A DNA stretch of 64,000 nt. Origin: Streptomyces chrestomyceticus JCM 4735. Its GTDB lineage: Bacteria; Actinomycetota; Actinomycetes; Streptomycetales; Streptomycetaceae. The position numbers and the translations under genes were made by a program. Positions 52,436 through 61,079 of the stretch are shown piece by piece (the first letter of the stretch is position 1; each line of letters begins with the position of its first letter). Below the pieces are notes generated by a model. The model was given only the letters and a program-made list of their open reading frames with translations. It was not told the origin of the DNA and did no database searches. Location: assembly GCF_003865135.1 (NCBI RefSeq), contig NZ_BHZC01000001.1, positions 3,782,001 to 3,846,000 on the forward strand, given 5' to 3'.

Positions 52436-52720
52436 GATCGAGCACCCCGAAGCCGGGCACCCCCGGGCCGCACACCCCGCAGCCGTACACCCCTCGCCCG
52501 GACGCTCCGAGATCGAGCACCCCCAGATCGGGCACTCCGGGGCCGAGCGCTCCGAGATCGAACGCTCCGCGGCCAGGCACTCCGAGACCGGACGCTTCGA
52601 GATCGGATACGCCGAGACCGAGCACTCCCAGATCGAGCGCTCCCAGACCGGGTACGCCAAGACCGGGCGCTCCGGGGCCGAACGCTCCGAGACCGAGCTC
52701 TTCGCGGCCGGGCGCGTCGC
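52436..52720. repeat. Array B: nineteen 15-bp tandem units
   Basis: Units resemble GATCGAGCGCTCCGA and run without indels from 52436 to 52720. Read from 52437 they give IERSE/AEHPE-like pentapeptides with nearly all third positions G or C; the opposite strand reads SERSI/SERSA-like units. It is in the same codon phase as array A. Confidence 0.85.
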
Positions 52721-53076
52721 CCGAGGCCGGTCCGGGGGTCGCGGCGGACTGCTCCTCACCCGAGCCCCCTCCCCGACCCGGGTTCGCGGCGGCAGGTGCG
52801 GTCACGCCCTGCGCGTCGTCCAGCCGCCTCGCCCCGGGTCACCGGCGCCACACGTCATGAGCCCCCTGTCGTGGCGTGCGCGCACGCCTGCCGGGGCCGT
52901 ACGGCATCGCCACGCGGCCCTCGGCAAGCCTTCGCGCACACGCTCAGCGCCAGCGTGACACGCCACCGGCCGCTCCGCTCGCGTTCCGCCAACTCCGTCC
53001 GGTCGTACAGCGGTTGAGCAGTACTCCGGAGCGGCCATCGGGCCAGGTCAGGCGGGCGGAGCGGGGCGGGCGGAGA

Positions 53077-53769
53077 TCAGCGCTTGGCGACGAAGACGTG
53101 CGCGGCGATCTCGGATTCCAGCTCTGCCGCCTCGCCGCTGCTGCCGACCAGGACGCCCGTGGCGGACTCGGTCACGCTGACCACCGCGCCCGGCTGCACA
53201 CCGGCCCGCCGCAGCGTGTACATGAGCTGGGCGTCGGCCTGGATGGGCTCGCCGATCCGGCGCACCACGACCGTCTTGCCGTCCGCGCCGGCCTCCAGGT
53301 CCATCAGGCTCACCATGCCGGCGTCCAGGAACGGGTCGGCCTCGGCCTTCTCGCCCAGCTCCTCCAGACCCGGGATCGGGTTGCCGTACGGCGACTCCGT
53401 CGGATGCCGGAGCAGTTCCACGACGCGGCGCTCGACCGCCTCGCTCATCACGTGCTCCCAGCGGCACGCCTCGGCGTGCACCTGCTCCCACTCCAGCCCG
53501 ATGACGTCGACGAGCAGACACTCGGCGAGCCGGTGCTTGCGCATGACGCGGGTCGCCAGCCGGCGGCCCTCCTCGGTCAGCTCCAGGTGGCGGTCGCCCG
53601 CGACCGTGAGCAGGCCGTCCCGCTCCATGCGCGCCACGGTCTGGCTGACCGTCGGGCCGCTCTGTTCGAGCCGCTCCGCGATCCGGGCGCGCATCGGGAC
53701 CACACCTTCCTCTTCCAGCTCAAGGATGGTGCGGAGATACATCTCCGTGGTGTCGATCAGTCCGGACAT
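53077..53769 (-). CDS. dmdR1: Iron-dependent repressor, DtxR/IdeR family
   Basis: 230 aa from ATG 53769. N-terminal winged HTH: DTTEMYLRTILELEEEGVVP, then RARIAERLEQSGPTVSQTVA and RMERDGLLTVAGDRHLELTE. Metal-binding/dimerisation domain: LLVDVIGLEWEQVHAEACRW, with EHVMSEAVERRV and HPTESPYGNPIPG supplying the Cys/Glu/His ligands (here CRWEH). C-terminal SH3-like domain: VRRIGEPIQADAQLMYTLRR. With Fe(II) it binds iron boxes and shuts off siderophore genes; the site at 30071-30089 is a strong target in this window. Named by similarity to S. coelicolor DmdR1. Confidence 0.92.
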   Translation of the reverse strand: MSGLIDTTEMYLRTILELEEEGVVPMRARIAERLEQSGPTVSQTVARMERDGLLTVAGDRHLELTEEGRRLATRVMRKHRLAECLLVDVIGLEWEQVHAEACRWEHVMSEAVERRVVELLRHPTESPYGNPIPGLEELGEKAEADPFLDAGMVSLMDLEAGADGKTVVVRRIGEPIQADAQLMYTLRRAGVQPGAVVSVTESATGVLVGSSGEAAELESEIAAHVFVAKR

Positions 53770-53782
53770 GCGTGCCCCTTGA
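53084..53782 (+). CDS. Antiparallel ORF across dmdR1 (Adm-like)
   Basis: 232 aa frame starting TTG 53084 (GGAG upstream), Ser/Arg/Thr-rich, covering nearly all of dmdR1 on the other strand. High-GC genomes produce such shadows by chance, and its composition is shadow-like. I list it only because, to my memory, S. coelicolor has a reported antiparallel gene adm at the same locus that influences antibiotic and siderophore production. Translation here is unproven. Confidence 0.3.
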   Translation: MATKTCAAISDSSSAASPLLPTRTPVADSVTLTTAPGCTPARRSVYMSWASAWMGSPIRRTTTVLPSAPASRSIRLTMPASRNGSASAFSPSSSRPGIGLPYGDSVGCRSSSTTRRSTASLITCSQRHASACTCSHSSPMTSTSRHSASRCLRMTRVASRRPSSVSSRWRSPATVSRPSRSMRATVWLTVGPLCSSRSAIRARIGTTPSSSSSRMVRRYISVVSISPDMRAP

Positions 53783-54110
53783 TGTGTCGTGCGGTGGCCC
53801 TGAACTCAATTCTGACGCATCCCACTGACAACGGATCCGCGTCCGCTCCGGCCGGACCCTCCCGGGACCCCGGTACGGCGGCGCCCGCCCTGCGGCGAGA
53901 CGGCAACCGGGCGACGTCCCGGCGGCCGGAAGGTGTCCGTCCGGTCGCGAGCGGTGGCGCACACCGTATTGACAGGGCACTGGTCCAGACCGCAACGTGA
54001 TCCGCGCCACGGCCGTCCCGCCAGGGTCGGCACGCGGCACCCCGGCCGGCTCGTACTGCCGGATGCGTCAGAACGTAGGACAAACGTACGAGGACCAACG
54101 TACAAGACCG
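53783..54110. other. Divergent promoter region between dmdR1 and the SIS gene
   Basis: About 330 bp. Holds an inverted repeat ACGTACGAGGACCAACGTAC near 54083-54102. I do not see an iron box here, so dmdR1 autoregulation is not supported by this sequence. Confidence 0.4.
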
Positions 54111-54899
54111 ATGAGTACCGACGAGAGGGGCCCCGCGGCGATGGGCGAGAGCAACCGGTTGGCCGGGCAGTACTTCGACGCCGCGATCGACCTGCTGCGC
54201 CGGGTGCGCGACGAGGAGGACGAGCGGATCGGCGCCGCCGGGACGCTCATCGCCGACACCGTCGAGGCCGGCGGCCGGATCTTCGCCTTCGGCGCCGGGC
54301 ACTCCTCCCTCGCCGCGCAGGACACGGTCTACCGGGCCGGCGGCCTCGCCCTCATGAACCTGCTGACCGTCCCGGGCGTCGTCGGCGTCGACGTACGGCC
54401 CGCGACGCTCGGCAGCGCGCTGGAGCGGGTGGACGGGCTGGCCGGGGCGGTCCTGGACACCAGCCCGCTGGAGGCCGGTGACGTGCTGATCGTCATCTCG
54501 CTCTCCGGCCGCAACTCGCTGCCGGTCGAGATGGCCATGAACGCGCGGGCGCTGGGCCTCAAGGTCATCGGGCTGACGTCGGTGGCGTACGCGGAGGAGA
54601 CCAGGTCGCGGCACGTCTCCGGCACGTACCTGCGGGACCACTGCGACATCGTCCTGGACAGCAAGATCCCGGTGGGCGACGCGGAGTTGACGCTGCCGGG
54701 CATCGAGGCGCCGTTCGCCCCGGCCTCGACGGTCGTCACCAGCGCGGTCATGCAGGCCGTCGTCGCGACGGCCGCCGGCGTCCTGGCCGACCGCGGCATC
54801 GACCCGCCGCTGCTGCGCTCCGGGAACGTGGACGGCGGCCACGACTGGAACGGCCGGGTGATGCGGGAGTACGCGGACCGGATCTACTACCGGCAGTAG
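54111..54899 (+). CDS. SIS-domain sugar-phosphate isomerase-like protein
   Basis: 262 aa from ATG 54111; ATG 54141 with GAGAGGGG ten bases upstream is an alternative start. SIS domain: GGRIFAFGAGHSSLAAQDTV with the phosphate-binding Ser-rich loop, VDGLAGAVLDTSPLEAGDVL, IVISLSGRNSLPVEMAMNAR and ALGLKVIGLTSVAYAEE. It ends with GNVDGGHDWNGRVMREYADR. Similar proteins bind N-acetylmuramic acid- or GlcN-phosphate-type ligands (MurQ/UPF0309 type). Possible role in cell-wall amino-sugar recycling. Divergent from dmdR1. Confidence 0.85.
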   Translation: MSTDERGPAAMGESNRLAGQYFDAAIDLLRRVRDEEDERIGAAGTLIADTVEAGGRIFAFGAGHSSLAAQDTVYRAGGLALMNLLTVPGVVGVDVRPATLGSALERVDGLAGAVLDTSPLEAGDVLIVISLSGRNSLPVEMAMNARALGLKVIGLTSVAYAEETRSRHVSGTYLRDHCDIVLDSKIPVGDAELTLPGIEAPFAPASTVVTSAVMQAVVATAAGVLADRGIDPPLLRSGNVDGGHDWNGRVMREYADRIYYRQ

Positions 54900-55058
54900 C
54901 GGACGGGGCACGGGGGCGGCGTAGGGGACGGCGTACGGGAACGGGGTACGGAGCCGCGTTACGGGGGCGCGTACGGCCGGGGTACGGCCGGGGTGCGGGG
55001 ACGACGGTCACCACCGGCTCCACCGGCCCGACCCACCCTCTAAGCCTCCTCGGCCCCC

Positions 55059-56642
55059 TCAGGCCCCCTCCGCCCCTCCCGCCACCTCTCCCGCCAGATC
55101 CAGCGCCGCGGCGATCCTGGAGGCCACGTCCTCCGCGTACGCCGCGTCCGCGCGGTCGAAGGGGCGCCGCGAGGGCCCGCGCAGGAACGTCACCACGCCC
55201 AGCGTCCGCCCCCGGCTGCGCAGCACCACGCACAGCCCGTGCACGGTGCCGTCCGGCCACTTGCGGGCCGCGGCCCAGCCTTCCGCGACGGCCGGGCCCG
55301 CTCCGGCCCGTACCGAGCCGCACCGTTCCAGCGCCTGCGCGGCCGGGTGGCCCGCCCCGTAGGCCACCGGAATCCCGGTCGGCGGGACCGCCTCGGAGGG
55401 GCCGGGCGCGCCGGCGGGTGAGGCGATGGCCCGTACCAGGACGGGCGCGCTCTCCGGAGGGAGGCCGCCGCCCGCCGCACCGCCGCCGCCCGCCACGCCG
55501 CCGTCCCCCTCACCGGCGCCGCCGTCCTCGCCGCTCCCGCCCCGCACCACATCGACCAGCCCGTGATCGGCGAACCCCGCGAGGGCGAAGTCCAGGTGGA
55601 CCGCCGCCGCCTCCGTCGGGTCCTCGCACTCCCCCGCGGCCCGGCCCGCCCGGTGCAACTGCTGGGCGCGGAAGCGCAGCAGGGCGCTCTCCTGTTCCGT
55701 GCGCTTGGCGTCCGTGACGTCCTGGAAGAGCCAGCCCACGCCGAGCGGTACGGGCTCCTCCGCCAGGGGCGAGGCCAGCCGTACGAAGCCGCTGCGCCAG
55801 CACCGGCGGGTCTGTTCGGCCTCGTCGGACCGGAGCGTCACCCACAGTTCGGCGGCGGCCGGCGGGGTGCCTTCGGCGAGGACGTGCGTCAGGGCGCTCT
55901 CCAGCTCCTCCACGCCCTGGATCAGCAGATCGCCCAGCGGGCGCCCGAGCACGGCCGTACGGCCCATGCCCAGGGCGCGGGCGGCGTGCGCGTTGACGAC
56001 CGCGGGGCGCAGGTCGGCGTCGACCAGCACCACGGCCCAGGAGGCGTCCACGAAGAGCGCCTCGCTCAGCGCGATGGACCGTTCCAGGTCGATCTGGGTG
56101 TGCACCTCGCTGAACGCGCAGTACACGCCGGCCGCCCGGCCGTCGGGCCCGAGCACCGCGGAGGACTGGGTGCGGACCAGGACGCGGCGCCCGTCCTTGG
56201 TCAGCAGCGCGAACTCGTGGACCTGGCGGCCGGGCGCGCGGGTCGCCGCCAGCAGGCGGGCCTCCACCTCGTCGGCGTCCTCCTTGCGGACCGCCCAGCC
56301 CGCCAGCCCCTGGCGGCCGACCGCCTCGTCCGCCGTCCAGCCGAGGATGCGTTCCGCCTCGCGGTTCCAGTGCGTGACCGAGCCGTCCGCGCCGAAGGCG
56401 CACAGCGCGGCGTCCATCCCGTCCAGCAGGGCGGCGAGCAGGCCGGAGTCGTCGCTGTCCGGCTGCGGGTCCTGGTCCACGCCGGGGCACCCGTCCGCGC
56501 ACGCGTCGTCCGGCGGCGGGCCGCCCCGGCCGGCTTCCCGGCCCGGCCCGCCGGGCGGTACGGGCTCGAAGCGGCGCGACGAGGACGACGAAGACGATGA
56601 CGAGGAGGACGAGGAGGAGGACGACGAAGACGAAGCAGCCAT
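55059..56642 (-). CDS. PAS/GAF sensory protein with poly-Ser N-terminus
   Basis: 527 aa from ATG 56642 with GGGGG upstream. Residues 4-22 are 19 consecutive Ser encoded by mixed TCN codons. Two PAS domains: ALCAFGADGSVTHWNREAER, then ILGWTADEAVGRQGLAGWAV (residues about 85-200) and LFVDASWAVVLVDADLRPAV, then VNAHAARALGMGRTAVLGRP (205-320). A GAF-like domain ends the protein (GTVHGLCVVLRSRGRTLGVV, FDRADAAYAEDVASRIAAAL). There is no kinase, phosphatase or cyclase domain, so it is a sensor without visible output. The Gly-rich insert at about 385-405 looks like a flexible hinge. Confidence 0.88.
   Translation of the reverse strand: MAASSSSSSSSSSSSSSSSSSSRRFEPVPPGGPGREAGRGGPPPDDACADGCPGVDQDPQPDSDDSGLLAALLDGMDAALCAFGADGSVTHWNREAERILGWTADEAVGRQGLAGWAVRKEDADEVEARLLAATRAPGRQVHEFALLTKDGRRVLVRTQSSAVLGPDGRAAGVYCAFSEVHTQIDLERSIALSEALFVDASWAVVLVDADLRPAVVNAHAARALGMGRTAVLGRPLGDLLIQGVEELESALTHVLAEGTPPAAAELWVTLRSDEAEQTRRCWRSGFVRLASPLAEEPVPLGVGWLFQDVTDAKRTEQESALLRFRAQQLHRAGRAAGECEDPTEAAAVHLDFALAGFADHGLVDVVRGGSGEDGGAGEGDGGVAGGGGAAGGGLPPESAPVLVRAIASPAGAPGPSEAVPPTGIPVAYGAGHPAAQALERCGSVRAGAGPAVAEGWAAARKWPDGTVHGLCVVLRSRGRTLGVVTFLRGPSRRPFDRADAAYAEDVASRIAAALDLAGEVAGGAEGA
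56577..56633. repeat. Trinucleotide tract encoding 19 serines
   Basis: 57 bp of TCN codons on the minus strand (GAN on the plus). Codons include TCA and TCT, which are rare here, so the tract arose by slippage rather than normal codon choice. Confidence 0.8.
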
Positions 56643-56821
56643 TGGCACCCCCTACGAACGCGGCCACACGTGCTGCACGCCGGATCATTCAACTGGACCG
56701 TGACGCGGACCACACCCCATTCGGGGAAATCCCTCAAATCCCTGCCGCCGAAATTCGGTTGTGCGGCCGCCGGACCGGTTCCTAGGGTGTGAGGCACACG
56801 AGAAGGGAGGTGGTTCGGCAG

Positions 56822-56860
56822 ATGATTTCGCACCGGACGCGTGAGGTGACTGCGGGCTAG
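56822..56860 (+). CDS. Possible 12-aa peptide ORF
   Basis: Reads MISHRTREVTAG with TAG at 56858-56860, preceded by AAGGGAGGTGG about ten bases upstream, a stronger ribosome site than most genes here. It is followed by roughly 290 bp without a convincing gene, so it could be a leader peptide or upstream ORF. I do not recognise a function. Confidence 0.35.
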   Translation: MISHRTREVTAG

Positions 56861-57148
56861 CGGCCCGTCGTCGCACTCAGTGTGCAGCGCCGGACCAGCA
56901 CAGGAAACAACTGTGCAGCCGGCCAATCCCCAGCAGTCACCCGACCCGCGGGCTGCCGGTTCGTCCGACCGGCCCCTTCGCGCCCCAGGCGCGGGGGAAG
57001 CAGCCCGCGGGTCGTCTGCGTCCCGGGACACCGGGCCCGGACGCGTAGACCGTACGGCGCCCCTCGGGGCGCGGGCACGGACGCACAGCCGTACCCGCCA
57101 CACCCCGGACGCGAGCCGTCGCCCCTCAGGGCGCCGGCCGTCAGCTCC

Positions 57149-57844
57149 TCAGGGCGCCAGCCGTACGACGGACCAGCCCTCCCCCGAGCCCTCGCGCTCG
57201 TACCGCAGCCGGTCGTGCAGGCGGTTCTCCCGGCCCTGCCAGAACTCGACGGCCTCCGCGACGACCCGTACGCCGCCCCAGTGCGGCGGCGCCGGCACCT
57301 GCTCGCCCTCGGGGTAGCGGGCGGCCAGGTCGTCGTAGGCGCGTTCCAGTTCGGCGCGGGAGGCGACCGGCGTGGACTGGTCGCTGGCCCAGGCGCCGAG
57401 CTGGGAGCCGTGCGGGCGGGTGCGGAAGTACGCGGCGGTCTCGTCGCGGCCGATGCGGGCGGCCGTGCCGGTCACGATGACCTGCCGGGCCAGTGGGTGC
57501 CAGGGGAAGAGCAGCGAGACGTACGGGTTCTCCGCCAGGTCGCGGCCCTTGCGGCTGCTGTAGTTGGTGAAGAAGACAAAGCCGTGCTCGTCGAACCGCT
57601 TGAGCAGTACGGTCCTTGAGCTGGGACGGCCCGCGGCGTCGGCGGTCGAGACGACCATCGCGTTCGGCTCGTGCAGTCCGCTGGTGGCCGCCTCCTTGAA
57701 CCAGCGGGCGAACTGGTCGTAGGGGCTGGGGGCGAGTTCTGCCTCGGTCAGTCCCTCGGCGCGGTACTGCGCCCGCATGGCGGAGGGATCGAGCGGGTCC
57801 GGGGTGGGCGTGTCGGCGGGGTGCACGGCCACATCTTGCAGCAT
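57149..57844 (-). CDS. pdxH: Pyridoxamine 5'-phosphate oxidase
   Basis: 231 aa. It oxidises pyridoxamine/pyridoxine 5'-phosphate to PLP with FMN. ATG 57844 is the longest start. Motifs: [20 protein letters not shown], substrate and FMN site [40 protein letters not shown], then [20 protein letters not shown] and [13 protein letters not shown]. The C-terminal signature is [20 protein letters not shown]. Length and motifs are standard. Divergent from citrate synthase. Confidence 0.96.
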   Translation of the reverse strand: MLQDVAVHPADTPTPDPLDPSAMRAQYRAEGLTEAELAPSPYDQFARWFKEAATSGLHEPNAMVVSTADAAGRPSSRTVLLKRFDEHGFVFFTNYSSRKGRDLAENPYVSLLFPWHPLARQVIVTGTAARIGRDETAAYFRTRPHGSQLGAWASDQSTPVASRAELERAYDDLAARYPEGEQVPAPPHWGGVRVVAEAVEFWQGRENRLHDRLRYEREGSGEGWSVVRLAP

Positions 57845-58382
57845 GCGGGCCTGTTGGGGCAGCCGGGTGGCAGGGAAGTCTGCCCTTGGCCGCCGTCGCG
57901 TAACCCTTCCTTAAGCGAATCGTCCGGTGTGCCGGATCTCACCCTTCCCGGCACGTACCGGACCGGCCAAAATCGTGCCGCGCGCCACTGTGGCGCACGG
58001 GCGGCGCGGGATATCGTGTCCGCCCTGAAGTGATCGAAGTGACGTGCTCCGGGCGGACGGCCACGGGTGCCGGTCGGGTGACCAACGCCCGCGCGGGGCA
58101 TGACGGGAGTGACCGGTACGGACCGCGAGCCGCAGCGGCGGCCGCGTAACCGGACCGGCGCCCGGACTCGTCGTCCGACATCCGGAGCGGCCCGCGGAAC
58201 CGGTGCTCCCGGCGGCGCCGTCCGCCGGCCGGCCACCGCGGCGGACTTCCGGACGGCGTCCACCGCACCGCCGGCCGGAAGAGCCCGACCCGCCCGACCC
58301 GACCAGCCTGACCTGACAGTTCTCGCACGCACGGCATCTTGGTCATGAGCCGCATGTCGTCCACATCTTGAGGAGCCGCCTG
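57845..58382. other. Divergent intergenic region, 538 bp
   Basis: Between pdxH and citrate synthase. An 82-codon frame at 58100-58348 (ATG) is Arg/Pro/Thr-rich with no good ribosome site and is probably not a gene. Promoters for both flanking genes are expected here but not identified. Confidence 0.4.
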
Positions 58383-59480
58383 ATGTCCGACTTCGTACCC
58401 GGACTCGAAGGAGTCGTCGCGTTCGAGACGGAGATCGCCGAACCGGACAAGGAAGGCGGCGCGCTGCGCTACCGGGGCGTCGACATCGAGGACCTGGTCG
58501 GCAAGGTCTCCTTCGGGAACGTGTGGGGGCTGCTGGTCGACGGGTCGTTCAACCCGGGGCTGCCGCCGGCCGAGCCGTTCCCGATCCCCGTCCACTCGGG
58601 TGACATCCGGGTGGACGTGCAGTCCGCGCTGGCCATGCTCGCGCCGGTGTGGGGCCTGAAGCCGCTGCTGGACACCGACGTGGAGACCGCCCGCGACGAG
58701 CTGGCGCGGGCGGCGGTCATGGCGCTGTCGTACGTCGCGCAGTCGGCGCGCGGGCAGGGCCTGCCGATGGTGCCGCAGAAGGAGATCGACAAGGCCGGCA
58801 CGATCGTGGAGCGCTTCATGAAGCGCTGGCGCGGTGAGCCGGACCCCAAGCATGTCGCGGCGGTCGACGCGTACTGGACGTCGGCGGCCGAGCACGGCAT
58901 GAACGCCTCCACCTTCACGGCCCGCGTCATCGCCTCGACCGGCGCCGACGTGGCGGCCGCCCTGTCGGGCGCGGTCGGCGCGATGTCCGGGCCGCTGCAC
59001 GGCGGGGCCCCGTCCCGGGTCCTCGGCATGATCGAGGAGATCGAGCGGACCGGGGACGCGACGGCGTACGTGAAGCAGGCGCTGGACCGCGGCGAGCGGC
59101 TGATGGGCTTCGGCCACCGGGTGTACCGCGCCGAGGACCCGCGGGCCCGGGTGCTGCGGCGCACCGCCCGTGAGCTGGGCGCGCCGCGCTTCGAGGTGGC
59201 GGAGGCGCTGGAGAAGGCGGCTCTGGAGGAGCTGCACAACCGGCGTCCGGACCGGGTCCTGGCGACGAACGTGGAGTTCTGGGCGGCGATCGTGCTGGAC
59301 TTCGCGGAGGTCCCGGCGCACATGTTCACATCGATGTTCACCTGTGCCCGCACGGCGGGCTGGAGCGCGCACATCCTGGAGCAGAAGCGCACGGGCCGTC
59401 TGGTCCGGCCGTCGGCCAAGTACGTCGGCCCCGGCCCGCGCGGGCCGGAGTCGGTGGAGGGTTACACGCTGCCCGCGTGA
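58383..59480 (+). CDS. Citrate synthase-family protein
   Basis: 365 aa; ATG 58383 with TGAGGAG. Citrate synthase fold: LRYRGVDIEDLVGKVSFGNV, NASTFTARVIASTGADVAAA, LSGAVGAMSGPLHGGAPSRV with the first catalytic His, MGFGHRVYRAEDPRARVLRR with the second, and ATNVEFWAAIVLDFAEVPAH with the Asp. Short (type II-like or 2-methylcitrate-synthase-like) form; it could use oxaloacetate or propionyl-CoA partners. In S. coelicolor the gene beside pdxH is an accessory citrate synthase rather than the main TCA enzyme, so I do not assign citA. It overlaps the convergent VOC gene by 19 bp. Confidence 0.92.
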   Translation: MSDFVPGLEGVVAFETEIAEPDKEGGALRYRGVDIEDLVGKVSFGNVWGLLVDGSFNPGLPPAEPFPIPVHSGDIRVDVQSALAMLAPVWGLKPLLDTDVETARDELARAAVMALSYVAQSARGQGLPMVPQKEIDKAGTIVERFMKRWRGEPDPKHVAAVDAYWTSAAEHGMNASTFTARVIASTGADVAAALSGAVGAMSGPLHGGAPSRVLGMIEEIERTGDATAYVKQALDRGERLMGFGHRVYRAEDPRARVLRRTARELGAPRFEVAEALEKAALEELHNRRPDRVLATNVEFWAAIVLDFAEVPAHMFTSMFTCARTAGWSAHILEQKRTGRLVRPSAKYVGPGPRGPESVEGYTLPA

Positions 59481-59884
59481 CGGGCCGGGCGCTCCTGGCG
59501 CCGTACGGCGTCCTCGGTGACCGGCGTGAAGAGGTTGACCAGGTTGCCGTCGGGGTCCCGGAGGAGCAGCGACCGGTTGCCCCACGGCATGGTGGTCGGC
59601 TCCTGGACGAAGGTGCGGCCGAGGGACGCCAGCCGCCGGTGTTCCGCGTCGACGTCGGCGACGCGGAACTCGGTGATCACCGAGTGGTTGGCGGCGGCCC
59701 GCGCGGTGTCTTCGCCGAAGAGGGCCACCGTGCGGCTGCCGGCGATCGCCAGCGTGCCCACCGGCGTCACGAGTTCGGCGAATTCGGGGGTCGCCCAGGC
59801 CGCCGGGACGCCGGTGACGCTTTCGTAGAACGCGACGAGGCGGGCGACGTCGTCGGTGATCACGCGGAGGGAGACGAGGTTCAT
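59462..59884 (-). CDS. VOC (glyoxalase/bleomycin-resistance) family protein
   Basis: 140 aa from ATG 59884. MNLVSLRVITDDVARLVAFY, YESVTGVPAAWATPEFAELV and SVITEFRVADVDAEHRRLAS, with LLRDPDGNLVNLFTPV closing the second beta-alpha-beta unit. Metal ligands are partial, so it may be a non-catalytic binder. Convergent with citrate synthase and divergent from the WYL regulator, which might control it. Confidence 0.87.
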   Translation of the reverse strand: MNLVSLRVITDDVARLVAFYESVTGVPAAWATPEFAELVTPVGTLAIAGSRTVALFGEDTARAAANHSVITEFRVADVDAEHRRLASLGRTFVQEPTTMPWGNRSLLLRDPDGNLVNLFTPVTEDAVRRQERPARHAGSV

Positions 59885-60005
59885 GGTGCGGCTTCCTGGC
59901 TCGGGGGGGGAGAGAGGCCCGGAGCGACGGGTGGCGCCGGGCATCGCCCACGCTAGGAGCAATACCGGACAGGTTCCGCCCGGTATGGGCGGCAGACTTC
60001 GGGGT

Positions 60006-61079
60006 GTGACCACTTCGACCACCGCCCGGGTGCTCGCCCTGCTGGAGATCCTTCAGGGCGGCGGCACCCGTACCGTCCCCGAGCTCGCCGCCCGCCTCGG
60101 CGTCGACGAGCGCACCGTCCGCCGCTACGTCGCCCACCTGCTGGATCTCGACATCCCCGTCGACGCGGTACGCGGCCGCTACGGCGGCTACCGGCTCGCC
60201 CCCGGCTACCGCATGCCCCCGCTGATGCTCACCGACGAGGAGGCCCTGGCCGTACTGCTCGGCCTGCTCTCGGGGCAGCGCGGCGGTCCGGGGGCCGTCT
60301 CAGGGGCCTCCGCGGCGGCCGGTGAGAGCGCCGCGGCGAAGGTGCGGCGGGTGCTCCCCGTGGCCCTGCGGCGGCGGCTGGAAGCGCTGCTGGAGACGGC
60401 CGACTTCACCGACCGGCCGCGTCCCGCCACGCCTCCGCAGGCGGCGGTGCTGCTCGAACTCGCCGAGGCGGTACGCGGGCGGCGGCCGGTGGCGTTCGCG
60501 TACACCGACCGCAAGGGCAACGACAGTGCCCGTACCGTCCTGCCGTACGGGCTCGTGGCGCACTCCGGGCGGTGGTACCTGACCGGGCCCGGCCGGGACG
60601 GCGGGGAGATGCGCATCTTCCGGCTGGACCGGATCACCTCGGTCCGCCCGCTGTCCGGTTCGTTCGAGGTTCCGGACGGTTTCGACCCGGCGGCGACCGT
60701 CCTCGACCATCTGTCCCGTACGCCGTGGACCCATGACGTGTCGTTGCGCGTCCGGAGCAGCATCGAGTACCTGCGTGACCGGCTCCCGGCCGGGGTCGCC
60801 GCGCTGTCCGAGGACGGGTCCGGCGACGGTCCCGGGGGCGGATCGGGCGACGGGCCCGACGGCGAGCCCGGTGACGGAACCGCCGACGGGCCCGGCTGGG
60901 TCCACGTCCGCATCCGGGCCGAACGGCTGGACTGGCTCCCGCCCGTACTGGCCGCGCTGGACCGCCCGTTCGTCATCGAACGCCCCGCCGAGCTGCGGGA
61001 CCTCGTACGCGCCCTGGCCCGCCGCCTCACCACGTACGCGGATGCCGACGCCGACGGACAGCCCTACGACGGCGGCTGA
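60006..61079 (+). CDS. HTH-WYL transcriptional regulator
   Basis: 357 aa; GTG 60006 (in-frame ATG 59985 is an alternative). DeoR-type winged HTH at the N-terminus: ARVLALLEILQGGGTRTVPE, LAARLGVDERTVRRYVAHLL and PVDAVRGRYGGYRLAPGYRM. The WYL domain, a ligand or nucleotide sensor, shows VAFAYTDRKGNDSARTVLPY and SGRWYLTGPGRDGGEMRIFR. A Gly/Asp-rich loop at about 275-300 (GDGPGGGSGDGPDGEPGDG) precedes the WCX-like end. Divergent from the VOC gene, overlapping the next gene's end by 16 bp. Confidence 0.93.
   Translation: MTTSTTARVLALLEILQGGGTRTVPELAARLGVDERTVRRYVAHLLDLDIPVDAVRGRYGGYRLAPGYRMPPLMLTDEEALAVLLGLLSGQRGGPGAVSGASAAAGESAAAKVRRVLPVALRRRLEALLETADFTDRPRPATPPQAAVLLELAEAVRGRRPVAFAYTDRKGNDSARTVLPYGLVAHSGRWYLTGPGRDGGEMRIFRLDRITSVRPLSGSFEVPDGFDPAATVLDHLSRTPWTHDVSLRVRSSIEYLRDRLPAGVAALSEDGSGDGPGGGSGDGPDGEPGDGTADGPGWVHVRIRAERLDWLPPVLAALDRPFVIERPAELRDLVRALARRLTTYADADADGQPYDGG

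Larger units (their letters stand above)
51830..53076. other. 1.25-kb region with no assigned gene
   Basis: It contains arrays A and B. Two long frames span both arrays: plus 51975-52958 (about 327 aa, TTG start) and minus 51806-52759 (317 aa, GTG start preceded by GGGGAGGGGG). Both share the same G/C-rich wobble positions, so composition does not decide between them. If a gene exists it encodes a pentapeptide-periodic protein; otherwise this is a minisatellite. Confidence 0.4.

Noticed and set aside
52067..52720. CRISPR array
   Set aside because: Units are contiguous 15-mers with no unique spacers and no cas genes nearby.
53084..53782. Treating the antiparallel dmdR1 ORF as a confident gene
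   Set aside because: Composition looks like a shadow; kept only as a low-confidence entry because a similar gene has been reported in S. coelicolor.
58100..58348. 82-aa ORF upstream of citrate synthase
   Set aside because: Arg/Pro-rich, no convincing ribosome site and no recognisable domain; likely chance in a GC-rich leader.
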